In this document: positions 54,299 to 63,317 of the stretch, piece after piece | How the letters are laid out: each line of letters starts with the position of its first letter | Numbering within the stretch: the first letter of the stretch is position 1 | Translations under genes and position numbers: made by a program | Assembly (NCBI RefSeq): GCF_027568515.1 | Contig: NZ_JANKZF010000013.1 | Coordinates: 62,001 to 126,000, forward strand | DNA: 64,000 bases | Origin: Arthrobacter sp. HY1533 | Lineage (GTDB): Bacteria; Actinomycetota; Actinomycetes; Actinomycetales; Micrococcaceae | Direction of reading: 5' to 3' | The notes under the pieces: model-generated | What the model saw: the letters and a program-made list of their open reading frames with translations, nothing else | What the model was told of the DNA's origin: nothing | Databases searched by the model: none

Positions 54299-54963
54299 GC
54301 ACCACAACCATTGGCATCCTGGGCGCAGGCAAGGTGGGGACCGGCGTGGCCCGCCAGGCCCTCAAGGCCGGCTACCGCGTGCTGATCGCAGCGTCCGGGG
54401 ACCCCAAGGACATTTCCCTGATCATCTCCGTCATGGCGCCGGGCGCGGAGGCCGTCACGGCCGCCGAGGCCATGGCCGCGGCGGACCTGGTGGTCTTGTC
54501 AGTGCCGCTGCACAAATTCCGCACCCTGGACCCGACCGCCCTGTCCGGCAAGCTGGTCCTGGACACCATGAACTACTGGCGCGACACCAACGGCGACATG
54601 CCGGAGCTGGATGAGGCCCCGTCAAGCTCGGAAATGGTGCTCGCGCACATCCCGGGCGCGCGCCTGGCCAAGTCGCTGAACCACATCGGCTACCACGAGC
54701 TGGAGCTGGACTCCCGCCCCGCCGGCGCCCCGGACCGGCGTGCGCTGGCGGTGGCCAGCGACCATGACGACACCCGCGCCCTGGTACTGGAGTTCGTGGA
54801 GCGCCTGGGCTTTGACGCGGTCGACGCCGGATCCCTCGCCAGGGGCGCGGCGTTCGAGCCCGGCACCCCCATCTTCACCGGCAGCTATGACGAGGCCGGC
54901 CTGCAGGCAGAGTTGCTGGCCCACGCCGCCGGCGCGGAAATGGACCTCACGCCCGCGCGCTGA
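54295..54963 (+). CDS. NADPH-dependent F420 reductase-like protein
   Basis: 222 residues. N-terminal Rossmann motif TIGILGAGKVGTGVARQALKAGYRV, then AADLVVLSVPLHKFRTLDP and GKLVLDTMNYW. The family includes F420H2:NADP oxidoreductase and related ferric-reductase-like proteins. Coupled to the LLM gene, it might supply reduced cofactor to it; this is inference from the overlap. Confidence 0.78.
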   Translation: MSTTTIGILGAGKVGTGVARQALKAGYRVLIAASGDPKDISLIISVMAPGAEAVTAAEAMAAADLVVLSVPLHKFRTLDPTALSGKLVLDTMNYWRDTNGDMPELDEAPSSSEMVLAHIPGARLAKSLNHIGYHELELDSRPAGAPDRRALAVASDHDDTRALVLEFVERLGFDAVDAGSLARGAAFEPGTPIFTGSYDEAGLQAELLAHAAGAEMDLTPAR

Positions 54964-55447
54964 CGTGCCTTGTTGCCGGACACGGCACATGCGGCCCAAG
55001 GGTTGCCGGCTTCGCTGACTTGTTGCCTGGCATCACCTTGGGCCGTACGCGCTTTCCGTGCTTGTTGTGGCGTGCGGGCGCTGCAGCATCCCGCCATACT
55101 TACGCCCCGGCGGGTGCCGGCGGCGTCGAATCGTCACCTGGGGCACCCCACTATGGTTGCGAGGGTTGCCGCCCGACCGGCCAGGGCCGCATGGTCGGGA
55201 CTCATGATTCTGCTCACCAGTCTGGCTCGCCGCAGGTCTTGCCGCCAAGCCTTCCGTCATGTGCGGCAACATTCCCCATGGCCGCTGCGTTCGAGCCGGA
55301 CGCGGGGTTGCCTGCCAGCGCGTACATCCCCGCTTTGCGCGTATGCAGGGACATGCGCGCAAAGCGGGGACATGCGCGGCGGCTCCCGCGAGTGAGATGC
55401 ACGCCGCCCGGTCCCCCGGCCCGCCCGCAGCAACTTAAGATGGACTA
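54964..55447. other. 484-bp gap without a supported gene
   Basis: Several frames are open but none has a good start, codon pattern or recognisable domain. It contains two inverted repeats: CGGCCCAAGG/CCTTGGGCCG (54992-55001, 55036-55045) and a 14-bp pair CCCCGCTTTGCGCG/CGCGCAAAGCGGGG (55328-55341, 55356-55369). The first may mark a structured RNA or terminator after 54963. Confidence 0.5.
55328..55369. repeat. 14-bp inverted repeat in the gap before the ABC-F gene
   Basis: Perfect arms CCCCGCTTTGCGCG and CGCGCAAAGCGGGG around a 14-nt loop, 79 bp before the ABC-F start. GGGACATG appears in the loop and again right after the second arm. Could be a terminator or 5' leader structure of the ABC-F gene. 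Confidence 0.55.
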
Positions 55448-57085
55448 ATGAGCGCAACACTTGTGGCCAAGGACCTTTCCGGCGGCCACGCCCACCGCAC
55501 CCTTTTCAGCAACCTCTCCTTTACGGTGGCACCCGGCGACGTTATTGGCGTGGTCGGGGCCAACGGCGCCGGCAAGTCAACCCTTTTGGGCCTGCTGGCG
55601 GGAGCTGCTACCCCGCAGGGCGGCACCGTCAGCACGGCACCCCAGGACGCCTTTGTGGGCTGGCTGCCGCAGGAGCACGAACGCCTCGAGGGCGAAACCG
55701 TGGCCGACTACATTGGCCGCCGCACGGGTGCCACCGCAGCCACAGAAGCCATGGAGTCCTCCGCGGAGGCCCTGGGATCCGGCAATTCGGCGGACGATGA
55801 CCGTTATGCTGCGGCCCTGGACCACTGGCTCGCCTGTGGCGCCGCCGACCTGGACGACCGCATCCCGTCAACCCTGGCCGAACTGGGCCTGGACGTTGGC
55901 CCCGATGCCCGGATGACCGGCCTGTCCGGCGGGCAGGCCGCCCGGGTGGCGCTGGCTGCGCTCCTGCTGAGCCGCTTCGACATCGTGCTGCTCGACGAAC
56001 CCACCAACGACCTCGACCTGGCCGGCCTGGCCCGGCTCGAGGAGTTCGTCAAGGGCCTGCGCGGCGGCGTGGTCCTGGTCTCGCACGACCGCGAGTTCCT
56101 GGCCCGCACCATCACCTCCGTGGTTGAGCTGGATCTCGCGCAGAACAAGGTGGCCGTGTACGACGGCGGCTACGACTCCTTCCTCGAGGAGCGCGCCATT
56201 GCCAAGCGCCACGCCCGCGAGGCCTACGACGAGTTCGCCGACAAGAAGGCCGACCTCGTGGGGCGCGCCCGCACGCAGCGTGAATGGAGCTCGCAGGGAG
56301 TCCGCAACGCCATGAAGAAGGCCCCCGACAACGACAAGATCCGCCGCAAGGCAAGCTCCGAGTCCTCCGAAAAGCAGGCCCAGAAGGTGCGGCAGATGGA
56401 GTCCCGGATCGCACGCCTGGAGGAAGTCGAAGAACCCCGCAAGGAATGGGCACTGCAGTTCAGCATCGGCGCCGCGCCGCGCTCCAGCACAGTGGTGTCC
56501 ACCCTGAACGCCGCGGTGGTGCGCCAGGGCAGCTTCACCCTGGGCCCGGTGTCCGCACAGGTCAACGCCGGCGAGCGGATCGGCATCACGGGCCCCAACG
56601 GCGCCGGAAAGTCCACCCTTTTGAAGCTGCTGCTGGGCCGCATTTCCCCCGACGACGGCGTCGCCTCCTTGGGCGCAAACGTCGCCATCGGCGAGATTGA
56701 CCAGGCCCGCAGCCAGTTCCCTGAAGGGACCCCGCTGGGCGACGGCTTCGAGACGCTGGTGCCGGAAATGAACCAGGCCGAGGTGCGTACATTGCTGGCC
56801 AAGTTCGGGCTGAAGGCGGACCAGGTGACCAGCCCCGTGGGTGCCCTGTCCCCCGGTGAGCGAACCCGCGCGTCGCTGGCGCTGCTGCAGGCACGCGGCG
56901 TCAACGTCCTGGTGCTGGACGAGCCCACCAACCACCTGGACCTGCCCGCCATTGAGCAACTTGAAGAGGCGCTTGAAAGCTATGAAGGCACGCTGCTGCT
57001 GGTCACGCATGACCGCCGGCTGCTGGAAAACGTCACCCTGGACACCATGTGGGCCGTGGACAACGGGCAGCTAAAGGAACTCTAG
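55448..57085 (+). CDS. ABC-F family ATPase
   Basis: 545 residues with two ATPase domains and no membrane segment. Site 1: Walker A GANGAGKST (37-45), signature LSGGQAARVALAALLL, Walker B DIVLLDEPTNDLD. Site 2: GPNGAGKST, signature LSPGERTRASLALLQ, VLVLDEPTNHLD. The charged linker (about 260-330, with KKAPDNDKIRRKASSESSEKQAQKVRQM) is the ribosome-contact region of ABC-F proteins. These act on ribosomes in translation, and some confer antibiotic resistance; the linker alone does not settle which. Confidence 0.9.
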   Translation: MSATLVAKDLSGGHAHRTLFSNLSFTVAPGDVIGVVGANGAGKSTLLGLLAGAATPQGGTVSTAPQDAFVGWLPQEHERLEGETVADYIGRRTGATAATEAMESSAEALGSGNSADDDRYAAALDHWLACGAADLDDRIPSTLAELGLDVGPDARMTGLSGGQAARVALAALLLSRFDIVLLDEPTNDLDLAGLARLEEFVKGLRGGVVLVSHDREFLARTITSVVELDLAQNKVAVYDGGYDSFLEERAIAKRHAREAYDEFADKKADLVGRARTQREWSSQGVRNAMKKAPDNDKIRRKASSESSEKQAQKVRQMESRIARLEEVEEPRKEWALQFSIGAAPRSSTVVSTLNAAVVRQGSFTLGPVSAQVNAGERIGITGPNGAGKSTLLKLLLGRISPDDGVASLGANVAIGEIDQARSQFPEGTPLGDGFETLVPEMNQAEVRTLLAKFGLKADQVTSPVGALSPGERTRASLALLQARGVNVLVLDEPTNHLDLPAIEQLEEALESYEGTLLLVTHDRRLLENVTLDTMWAVDNGQLKEL

Positions 57086-57122
57086 GCCGCCCGGCCGGGG
57101 ACGCAAGGCGCAAAAGTGGCCG

Positions 57123-57175
57123 TTGACAAGCGGCACCGGCAGGCGCATTCTAAAAACATAGACAACGTTTTTAGA
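57123..57175 (+). promoter_or_regulatory. Promoter with inverted repeat before the DoxX-like gene
   Basis: -35 TTGACA (57123-57128), 17-bp spacer, -10-like CATTCT (57146-57151). TCTAAAAAC (57149-57157) and GTTTTTAGA (57167-57175) form a perfect 9-bp inverted repeat at the start site, a likely repressor site. Confidence 0.65.
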
Positions 57176-57185
57176 TGGAGGAGTC

Positions 57186-57647
57186 ATGGCATCGCATTCA
57201 ATCCCCGCCCCGCCCACCGGATGGACCTCCCACGCACTGGCCCGGGCCAAGGCCGAGCCCGCCTATGGGGCGTTCCTGCTCCTGTGGATCGGCTTCATCG
57301 CCATCCCGCTCATCATGGGCATGGACAAGTTCTTCAACGTCCTCACCAACTGGGAGGGCTACCTGGCCCCCTGGATCGCGAACCTCTCACCGCTGACCGC
57401 ACAGGGGACCATGATGGCGATCGGCGTCGTGGAGGTCATTGCGGCCGTCTCCATGGCCCTGCGCCCACGCTACGCCGCCTACGTGGTGGCCCTGTGGCTG
57501 GCAGGCATCATCGTCAACCTGCTCAGCTATCCGGGGTTCTACGACGTGGCGCTGCGGGACTTTGGCCTCATGGTGGCCGCGGTGGCCCTGGCCCTGCTGG
57601 CACGGACATACACCAGGCCGGGCCTCCGCAAGGGCGGCATGAAGTAG
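57186..57647 (+). CDS. DoxX-like four-helix membrane protein
   Basis: 153 residues from ATG 57186 (GGAGGAG just upstream). Four membrane segments: GAFLLLWIGFIAIPLIMGMDKF, GTMMAIGVVEVIAAVSMAL, YAAYVVALWLAGIIVNLLSY and DFGLMVAAVALALLART. The arrangement resembles DoxX-type proteins, though the classical Gly/Asp residues are not clear. Function unknown. The gene has its own regulated-looking promoter and ends 14 bp before the convergent fucosidase gene. Confidence 0.6.
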   Translation: MASHSIPAPPTGWTSHALARAKAEPAYGAFLLLWIGFIAIPLIMGMDKFFNVLTNWEGYLAPWIANLSPLTAQGTMMAIGVVEVIAAVSMALRPRYAAYVVALWLAGIIVNLLSYPGFYDVALRDFGLMVAAVALALLARTYTRPGLRKGGMK

Positions 57648-57661
57648 CCCCGCCGCAGCTG

Positions 57662-58915
57662 TCAGTCGGGAGCCTCCGTCGGGGCCAGGTACTTGATCTC
57701 GGGGACGGTCTCCACGCCCGCCAGGTACGCCGTGACGGAGGCCAGTTCCGGCTCCTCACCCTCGAGCTGGATCACAAGCTCACGGGCGGTGGCGGCCTTG
57801 AAGGCATGGATGCGCTGCGAGCCCACGGTGCCGGCATCCACCAGCAGCTCGCCGGCTTCTGCGAAGATGCGGTGGCCGGCAATCCGCTGGCCATTCTCCA
57901 GTACTTCCTCAAGCCGGAGGTGGTCGAAGGTGACCGGCGCGGCGAAGCTGGCCACCCATTTCCCGCCACCCAGCGCCCGAAGCGAGGCAGGCAGCGGAGC
58001 CGCGAAACGGCGTCGTACTTCGGCTGAGAATTCCGCCACCCGCTTCACGTCCTCCTCGGGGATGAGCCCGCGCGTATCAGGCGGCAGGTTCAGCAAAAGG
58101 TTCGCCCCAAGGCCAATGGACCGGTAGTAAATGGCCAGCAGGTGGTCCAGCTCCTTGGGGGCGTCGTCCGGGTGCCAGAACCAGCCGCGGCGGATGGAGA
58201 CGTCACACTCGGGCGGAAGGTACAGGGCCTCGGTGAGCGCGGCGGAGTGGACCGTGTAGTTGGAAAACTCCGTCTCGGTGACCACGTAGCGGACGGGATC
58301 GGCGGCCAGGCCGTCCTCGTTGCCCACCCAGCGGATGGTGGGCGCGCCCATGTTGAACACCATGGCGCGCGGCTGCAGCTCCGCAATCAGTGCGCTGATC
58401 CGGTCCCAGGCGTATTCGCGGCCCTGCGAGCCGGCTCCGTCAAACCACAGCTCAGCCAGCTCGCCGTAGTTGCTGCAGAGCTCGCGCAGCTGGGCCAGGT
58501 AAAACTCGTCGTACGCGTCCGCGTCCGGGTAGCTGGGCGCGTTCCGGTCCCAGGGCGACAGGTACAGTCCCAGCTTGATGCCGTGCTTGCGGCAGGCCGC
58601 TGCCACCTCGGCAACAACGTCCCCGTTCCCTCCGCGCCAGGGTGAGGAGGCCACGGAGTAGTCGGTGGTGGCGGTGGGCCAGAGGCAAAAACCGTCGTGG
58701 TGCTTGGCCGTCAGGACCACGTACTTGGCTCCCATGGAGGCCGCCGTCTGGACCCACTGTTCGGCGTCGAGCTCCGTGGGGTTGAAGGAGGCGGCGGGAA
58801 GCGTGCCGTCGCTCCATTCCTTGCCGTGGAAGGTGTTCAGGCCAAAGTGGAAGAACACGCCCAGGCCGTCGCGCTGCCAGGCGAGCTGTTCCGGGGTGGG
58901 GATCACAGAGTGCAT
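57662..58915 (-). CDS. GH29 alpha-L-fucosidase
   Basis: 417 residues without a signal peptide, so probably cytoplasmic. GH29 blocks: FFHFGLNTFHGKEW, YVVLTAKHHDGFCLWP (His72/His73), GLYLSPWDRN, and ELWFDGAGS with Asp159 as the catalytic nucleophile. A C-terminal beta domain follows from about residue 310. It removes terminal alpha-L-fucose from imported fucosylated sugars. No importer adjoins it; the CUT1 systems at 10-14 and 48-51 kb are possible sources. Confidence 0.9.
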   Translation of the reverse strand: MHSVIPTPEQLAWQRDGLGVFFHFGLNTFHGKEWSDGTLPAASFNPTELDAEQWVQTAASMGAKYVVLTAKHHDGFCLWPTATTDYSVASSPWRGGNGDVVAEVAAACRKHGIKLGLYLSPWDRNAPSYPDADAYDEFYLAQLRELCSNYGELAELWFDGAGSQGREYAWDRISALIAELQPRAMVFNMGAPTIRWVGNEDGLAADPVRYVVTETEFSNYTVHSAALTEALYLPPECDVSIRRGWFWHPDDAPKELDHLLAIYYRSIGLGANLLLNLPPDTRGLIPEEDVKRVAEFSAEVRRRFAAPLPASLRALGGGKWVASFAAPVTFDHLRLEEVLENGQRIAGHRIFAEAGELLVDAGTVGSQRIHAFKAATARELVIQLEGEEPELASVTAYLAGVETVPEIKYLAPTEAPD

Positions 58916-58955
58916 GGCACCAGCCTTTCACACGCTGGCGTGCTGATCCGCGTAC

Positions 58956-59010
58956 AACTCGGGCCGGGTTGTCCGCATAACAGTGCTATGCGTACAACCC
59001 GGCCCGAGTT
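58956..59010 (-). terminator. 24-bp hairpin between ccsB and the fucosidase gene
   Basis: Arms 58956-58979 and 58987-59010 pair with one mismatch around ACAGTGC. It lies 38 bp past the ccsB stop and 41 bp before the fucosidase start, so it probably ends the cytochrome c operon. No T-tract. Confidence 0.75.
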
Positions 59011-59047
59011 TGGCGCAGGTCAGAACAGGCAGGGCGCCCGAAGGTGA

Positions 59048-60121
59048 CTAGCTGCCCACACCGGCATAGGAGTGCAGGCCGGAGAAGTACTGGTTCACAA
59101 TGGTGAAGTTGAAGACCACGCACAGGTAGCCCACGATCGACAGCCAGGCGGCACGCGTCCCGGTCCAGCCCTTGGTGGCGCGGGCGTGCAGGTAGCCGGC
59201 GTAGACCACCCAGATCACGAAGGTCCAGACTTCCTTGGTGTCCCAGCCCCAGAAGCGGCCCCACGCCTTTTCGGCCCAGATGGAACCGAACATCAGCGTC
59301 AGCGTCCAGCCAACAAAGGCGATGCCGTTGATGCGGTAGGACAGGTTTTCCAGGCTCAGCGCGTTCGGAACCAGGCGCATGACGGGCGCCTTGTCCTTCT
59401 TGCCCATCGCAATGGCCGCCTCACGCTTGGACTGGAACAGCTGCAGCACCGACATGGCAAAAGTGAGCGTGAAGAACGCCGAGGACAGCACGGCAATGGA
59501 GACGTGAATGATGAGCCAGTAGCTCTGCAGCGCCGGCACCAGGTGGCCCACGGGGGTCCAGAAGCTGATGGATGCGGCAACGATCATGACCAGCACCAGG
59601 CCGATGACGAACGTGCCCAGGAAGCGCAGGTCACGGCGGGTGAGCACCAGCAGGAACACCAAGGCCACGGCGAAGGAGCCGGTGGTGCAGAATTCGTACA
59701 TGTTGCCCCACGGCACACGCCCGGCGGCCAGGCCGCGGAACAGCACGGCAAAGCCCTGCACGACGGCGGCCACAACTGTCAGGGCCACGGCCACCCGGGC
59801 CACGACGCGGCGTTCCTTGCCGTAGCGCATGGAGTCCCCGGCGGTCACGCCGTCGGATCCGCTGTGCGTCTTGGAGCTGGGGCGGATGCCGCGGTCCTGC
59901 GGGCCGGCACCGAGGTCCTGGCCTGCCGCGCCACGTGCGCCAGCCCCGACCAGGGCGGCTTCGCTTGGAGCCGTTGTGGCTCCGGCAAGGCCCTTCTTGA
60001 CTGCCTGGCTAAAGGTCACCAGGTCCCAGACGTAGGCACATAGCGCCACCGCGTAGGCCATCCCGGCCACGAGCATGAGCTGCTCGCTGAGCATGGCAAA
60101 GCCTTCATTGATCTCTGGCAT
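59048..60121 (-). CDS. ccsB: System II cytochrome c biogenesis protein CcsB
   Basis: 357 residues, multi-pass membrane protein of the CcsA/CcmC heme-handling family. The heme-binding WWD-like motif reads WGRFWGWDTKEVWTFVIW. Helices also carry LIIHVSIAVLSSAFFTLTF and YAGYLHARA, where conserved His residues coordinate heme. With ResB it transports heme and ligates it to apocytochrome c outside the membrane. The region of residues 45-80 is a Pro/Gly-rich soluble loop. Start overlaps the resB stop (TAATG). Confidence 0.92.
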   Translation of the reverse strand: MPEINEGFAMLSEQLMLVAGMAYAVALCAYVWDLVTFSQAVKKGLAGATTAPSEAALVGAGARGAAGQDLGAGPQDRGIRPSSKTHSGSDGVTAGDSMRYGKERRVVARVAVALTVVAAVVQGFAVLFRGLAAGRVPWGNMYEFCTTGSFAVALVFLLVLTRRDLRFLGTFVIGLVLVMIVAASISFWTPVGHLVPALQSYWLIIHVSIAVLSSAFFTLTFAMSVLQLFQSKREAAIAMGKKDKAPVMRLVPNALSLENLSYRINGIAFVGWTLTLMFGSIWAEKAWGRFWGWDTKEVWTFVIWVVYAGYLHARATKGWTGTRAAWLSIVGYLCVVFNFTIVNQYFSGLHSYAGVGS

Positions 60122-61842
60122 TACTGGTCCTTACTTGCCGCGGTGGCGCTTTGTGCGGAGTCGTCGTTGGTTGTTCCTTGTTCCCCATTTTGCCCTGCAG
60201 CCTCCATCGGCACCAGCCATTTTTCGTGGAGGGCCTTGTTGATGGCGGCGTATTCGCCGGCCAGGCGGTGGTCCTCACCGCGGGCCAGCAGGCCGAACTC
60301 GACCATGGTGCGGCCGTCGGGGTGGTTGCCTGTGCGGATCCAGACCCTGCGGCGGTTCAGGAACAGCGAGGCAATGAGCCCGGCCAGGGCCAGCACGGCG
60401 AAGACCAGCACGTAGACCTGGCCCGGGTCGTGCCGGATGTCCAGGGCCGCGAAGCGCTTGATCCCGTCGAAGCTGATGCTTCCGTTGCCGTCGGGCAGCG
60501 TGTAGCTCTTCCCGGGTGCCAGCACAATGCCGCCGGCGTCCACGTTGCGGGAGTTGATCTCCGTCATCTTGGACGTGTCCAGCGTGTAGACGTTGCGGGG
60601 CACGCCACTGTCCAGGCCAAGGTCGCCCGTGTAGGCGTTGAGGTTCAGCTGCGGGTTGAACGGGTCGGGGTCGGAGCCGAAGGCCACACCCTTGTCGTCG
60701 TACAGCGCGGTGGGCAGGAAGAAGCCCACAAAGCCGAGCTGCTTGGGCTTGGCGTCGGGAACCTTGATGACCATGAGCGAGGTGTACGCACCGTCGGTGG
60801 GGATGGTGATGACAGGACCCTGGAAGGCAATGTTCCCCTCGCCGTCCTTGACCGTGACGATGGGTGCGTAACCGTTGCCCACCAGGTACACGTTGGTGCC
60901 GCCCACGGCCACGGGCTCATTGACCTTCAGGGTCTTGGTCTCCGATTCGGCATCCGGGCCGTCCTTGACGGTCAGGGTGGCATTGAAGTCCAGCGGCTGG
61001 CCGTAGTGGGCCTCCGTGGAGCGGTCGTACTTGACCACCAGGCGGTCAAGCTGCAGCGAATAGGGGCTCAACTTCTCGTCCGCGAAGTTGGTTCCGGGGG
61101 TGAACGTGTCATAGCTGGAGAGCGTGTTGACGAACGTTTCGCCTTCCACCAGCACGCGCTGGCCGCTGTAGCCGAACAGGCCGCTGAAGGCCACGGCCGC
61201 CAGCACACCGATCATGGCGGTGTGGAAAACCAGGTTTCCCACTTCCTTCAGGAAGCCAATTTCGGCACCCACGGAGGGCCGGTCGGTGTCCAGGTCCCGG
61301 ATGTCCACCCGGTACCGGCGTGACTTCAGGATGGCTGCGGCGTCCTTGACGGCCGTTTCGGCGTCGATGCCGCTGCCGGCGGGGATTTCCACCGTGCCGT
61401 ATTCGGCCAGCCGGGACAGGCGCTTGGGGGTGCGCGGAGGGGCCGAGCGCATGGCCTTCCAGTGGATCTTTGCACGTGGCAGCACGCAGCCCACGAGGGA
61501 GGTGAACAGCAGCAGGTAGATGGCGGCAAACCACGGCGAGGAGTAGACGTCGAAGAGCTTGAACCAGTCCATGATGGGGCCCGAGGTGGGGTTGTCCTTG
61601 AGGTACTGGGTGACTTCCGCCGGGGCCGAGGGGCGCTGCGGGAAGAGCGATCCGGGAACTGCGGCCACGGCCAGCATGAGCAGCAGGAACAGCGCCGTGC
61701 GCATGCTGGTCAACTGCCGCCAGGCCCACCGGACCATGCCGAGGAAACCGAGCTGCGGCAGCGCTACGTCTCCCCCGCCGCCCTTGGGCGCCTTGCCCTT
61801 CGGGGCCCCGGTCTTGGGTTCTTCCACTGCTGTCTCTTTCAT
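60121..61842 (-). CDS. resB: System II cytochrome c biogenesis protein ResB
   Basis: 573 residues. Membrane segments near residues 45-65 (TSMRTALFLLLMLAVAAVPGSLFPQRPSAP), 105-125 and 215-235 (FHTAMIGVLAAVAFSGLFGY) flank a large extracytoplasmic domain (about 240-490). A last helix (VYVLVFAVLALAGLIASLFL) is followed by a cytoplasmic tail. It partners with CcsB in the heme lyase complex. Start and stop overlap its neighbours by TAATG, indicating translational coupling. Confidence 0.93.
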   Translation of the reverse strand: MKETAVEEPKTGAPKGKAPKGGGGDVALPQLGFLGMVRWAWRQLTSMRTALFLLLMLAVAAVPGSLFPQRPSAPAEVTQYLKDNPTSGPIMDWFKLFDVYSSPWFAAIYLLLFTSLVGCVLPRAKIHWKAMRSAPPRTPKRLSRLAEYGTVEIPAGSGIDAETAVKDAAAILKSRRYRVDIRDLDTDRPSVGAEIGFLKEVGNLVFHTAMIGVLAAVAFSGLFGYSGQRVLVEGETFVNTLSSYDTFTPGTNFADEKLSPYSLQLDRLVVKYDRSTEAHYGQPLDFNATLTVKDGPDAESETKTLKVNEPVAVGGTNVYLVGNGYAPIVTVKDGEGNIAFQGPVITIPTDGAYTSLMVIKVPDAKPKQLGFVGFFLPTALYDDKGVAFGSDPDPFNPQLNLNAYTGDLGLDSGVPRNVYTLDTSKMTEINSRNVDAGGIVLAPGKSYTLPDGNGSISFDGIKRFAALDIRHDPGQVYVLVFAVLALAGLIASLFLNRRRVWIRTGNHPDGRTMVEFGLLARGEDHRLAGEYAAINKALHEKWLVPMEAAGQNGEQGTTNDDSAQSATAASKDQ

Positions 61843-62597
61843 TAGATTGGCAATCTCACTTCATTGGCAAACCAAAATTGCAACTGGTTGATCCAGGTTC
61901 CCCACAGCCCGGTGACCATGAGCAGGCCCAGCACAATCAGCATGCCGCCGCCAAAGTACTGCAGCCCGCGGCGGTGCTTGCGGAAGAACGCCAGTGCACC
62001 CAGACCCTTGCGCGCACCGAGCGCGATGAGCAGGAACGGCAAGCCCAGGCCCAGGCAGTAAATAAACGTCAGGAAGGCGCCCTTGGCCGCGTTGGGCCCG
62101 TCCGAGAACGCCAGCATCTGCACGGCACTGAAAGTGGGGCCGATGCACGGCGCCCAGCCCAGTCCAAAGGTTACGCCCAGGATGGGGGCACCCCACAGCC
62201 CGGCCGGAGGCTTGGCGTGGATCTTGGCTTCGCCCTGGAACCAGCTCAAGCCACCCAGGAACACCACACCCATCAGGACCACCACGATGCCGAGCACCTG
62301 GGTGACCCAGGCGGCGTCGGGCCCCATGAGCCATGCGCCGAGCTGGCCGAACACGGCGCCAATGAGCATGAAGACCACGGAGAAGCCCAGGACAAACAGG
62401 CCAATGCCGGCAAACATGCGTCCGCGGCGCTGGTCCTGCAGGTCGGCGCCGCTGAGCCCGCTCACATAGCCCAGGTAGCCGGGGACCAGGGGCAGCACGC
62501 ACGGGGAAAGGAAGGAGACCAGCCCGGCCAGCAGGGCAACGGGCATGGCCAGCAGCATGGAGCCGCTGAGCACTGTCTCGGCGAAGGGATTGTTCAT
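61842..62597 (-). CDS. ccdA: Thiol-disulfide transmembrane electron carrier CcdA
   Basis: 251 residues with six membrane segments. The first contains FLSPCVLPLVPGYLGYVSGLSG (redox Cys, PCVLP) and a second, WAPCIGPTFSAVQML, holds the partner Cys; both motifs are the CcdA/DsbD core. It passes electrons from cytoplasmic thioredoxin outward to the ResA-like protein, keeping apocytochrome c cysteines reduced. It follows the ResA-like gene by 16 bp. Confidence 0.94.
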   Translation of the reverse strand: MNNPFAETVLSGSMLLAMPVALLAGLVSFLSPCVLPLVPGYLGYVSGLSGADLQDQRRGRMFAGIGLFVLGFSVVFMLIGAVFGQLGAWLMGPDAAWVTQVLGIVVVLMGVVFLGGLSWFQGEAKIHAKPPAGLWGAPILGVTFGLGWAPCIGPTFSAVQMLAFSDGPNAAKGAFLTFIYCLGLGLPFLLIALGARKGLGALAFFRKHRRGLQYFGGGMLIVLGLLMVTGLWGTWINQLQFWFANEVRLPI

Positions 62598-62613
62598 GGA
62601 GGTGGTGCGGCCG

Positions 62614-63201
62614 CTAGTTTTCCGCCAGGGCGGAGGTGATGAGGGCCTTCAGCGTGCCCTTTTCGGCGACGCCGAGGATGCGGGCGCTGACGCGACCCTT
62701 CTTGTCCAGGACCAGCGTTGTGGGCACGGCCGCGGGCGGCACGTACTGGGTCATGGCCAGCAGCACGCCGCCGTCCTTGTCCACAATGCTGGGGTAGCCC
62801 AGGCCGAAGTTGCGCTCGAAGGCCTCGGCCGTGGCTTTCTCGTCACGCACGTTCACACCCAGGAACTCCACGCCCTGCGGCTTGAAGTCGGTGAACAGGG
62901 CCTGCATATCGGGGGCTTCCACGCGGCAGGGCGCGCAGGCGGCGTACCAGAAGTTCAGCACGGTGACCTGGCCGGCGAACTTGGTCGAGTCCACGGCCGA
63001 GCCGTCAAAGAGGGCCGCCTTGAACTGCACGGGGTCCTTGCGGTCCGCCACACCGTACTCCGTCACGGAGCCGTCGCCGGCAATGTAGTTCTTGTTGTCG
63101 CCCGCGCTGGCCTGCTTTGCGAGCGGGTCATTGCTGGTGCACGCGGCCAGGGCCACTGCCAGCACGGCGCCGCCGGCGGCAAGGAGCGATCTGCGGCTCA
63201 T
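62614..63201 (-). CDS. ResA/TlpA-like thioredoxin lipoprotein
   Basis: 195 residues from ATG 63201; upstream ATGs at 63234 and 63243 are in frame. Twin-arginine-like SRRSLLAAGGAVLAVALAAC gives a lipobox with Cys21. Thioredoxin fold with active-site CAPC (Cys89, Cys92 in NFWYAACAPCRVEAP) and a cis-Pro block VPTTLVLDKKG. It reduces the CxxCH cysteines of apocytochromes on the outer face and takes electrons from CcdA. First gene of the ResA-CcdA-ResB-CcsB operon. Confidence 0.9.
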   Translation of the reverse strand: MSRRSLLAAGGAVLAVALAACTSNDPLAKQASAGDNKNYIAGDGSVTEYGVADRKDPVQFKAALFDGSAVDSTKFAGQVTVLNFWYAACAPCRVEAPDMQALFTDFKPQGVEFLGVNVRDEKATAEAFERNFGLGYPSIVDKDGGVLLAMTQYVPPAAVPTTLVLDKKGRVSARILGVAEKGTLKALITSALAEN

Positions 63202-63317
63202 CGAGGAAGTCACGACGCAAGTCTTTCGTCTCATGGGGCCCACCCCGGCAATCGCAGGGATGGCATTTTGTTCTACGCTACGTCGAATAGCTGATTGTCA
63301 GCTGTGTGCCGCCGGTC

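Noticed and set aside
54970-55448. Small plus-strand genes in the gap before the ABC-F gene
   Set aside because: Overlapping frames with erratic composition, no ribosome-binding site, and a hairpin inside each.
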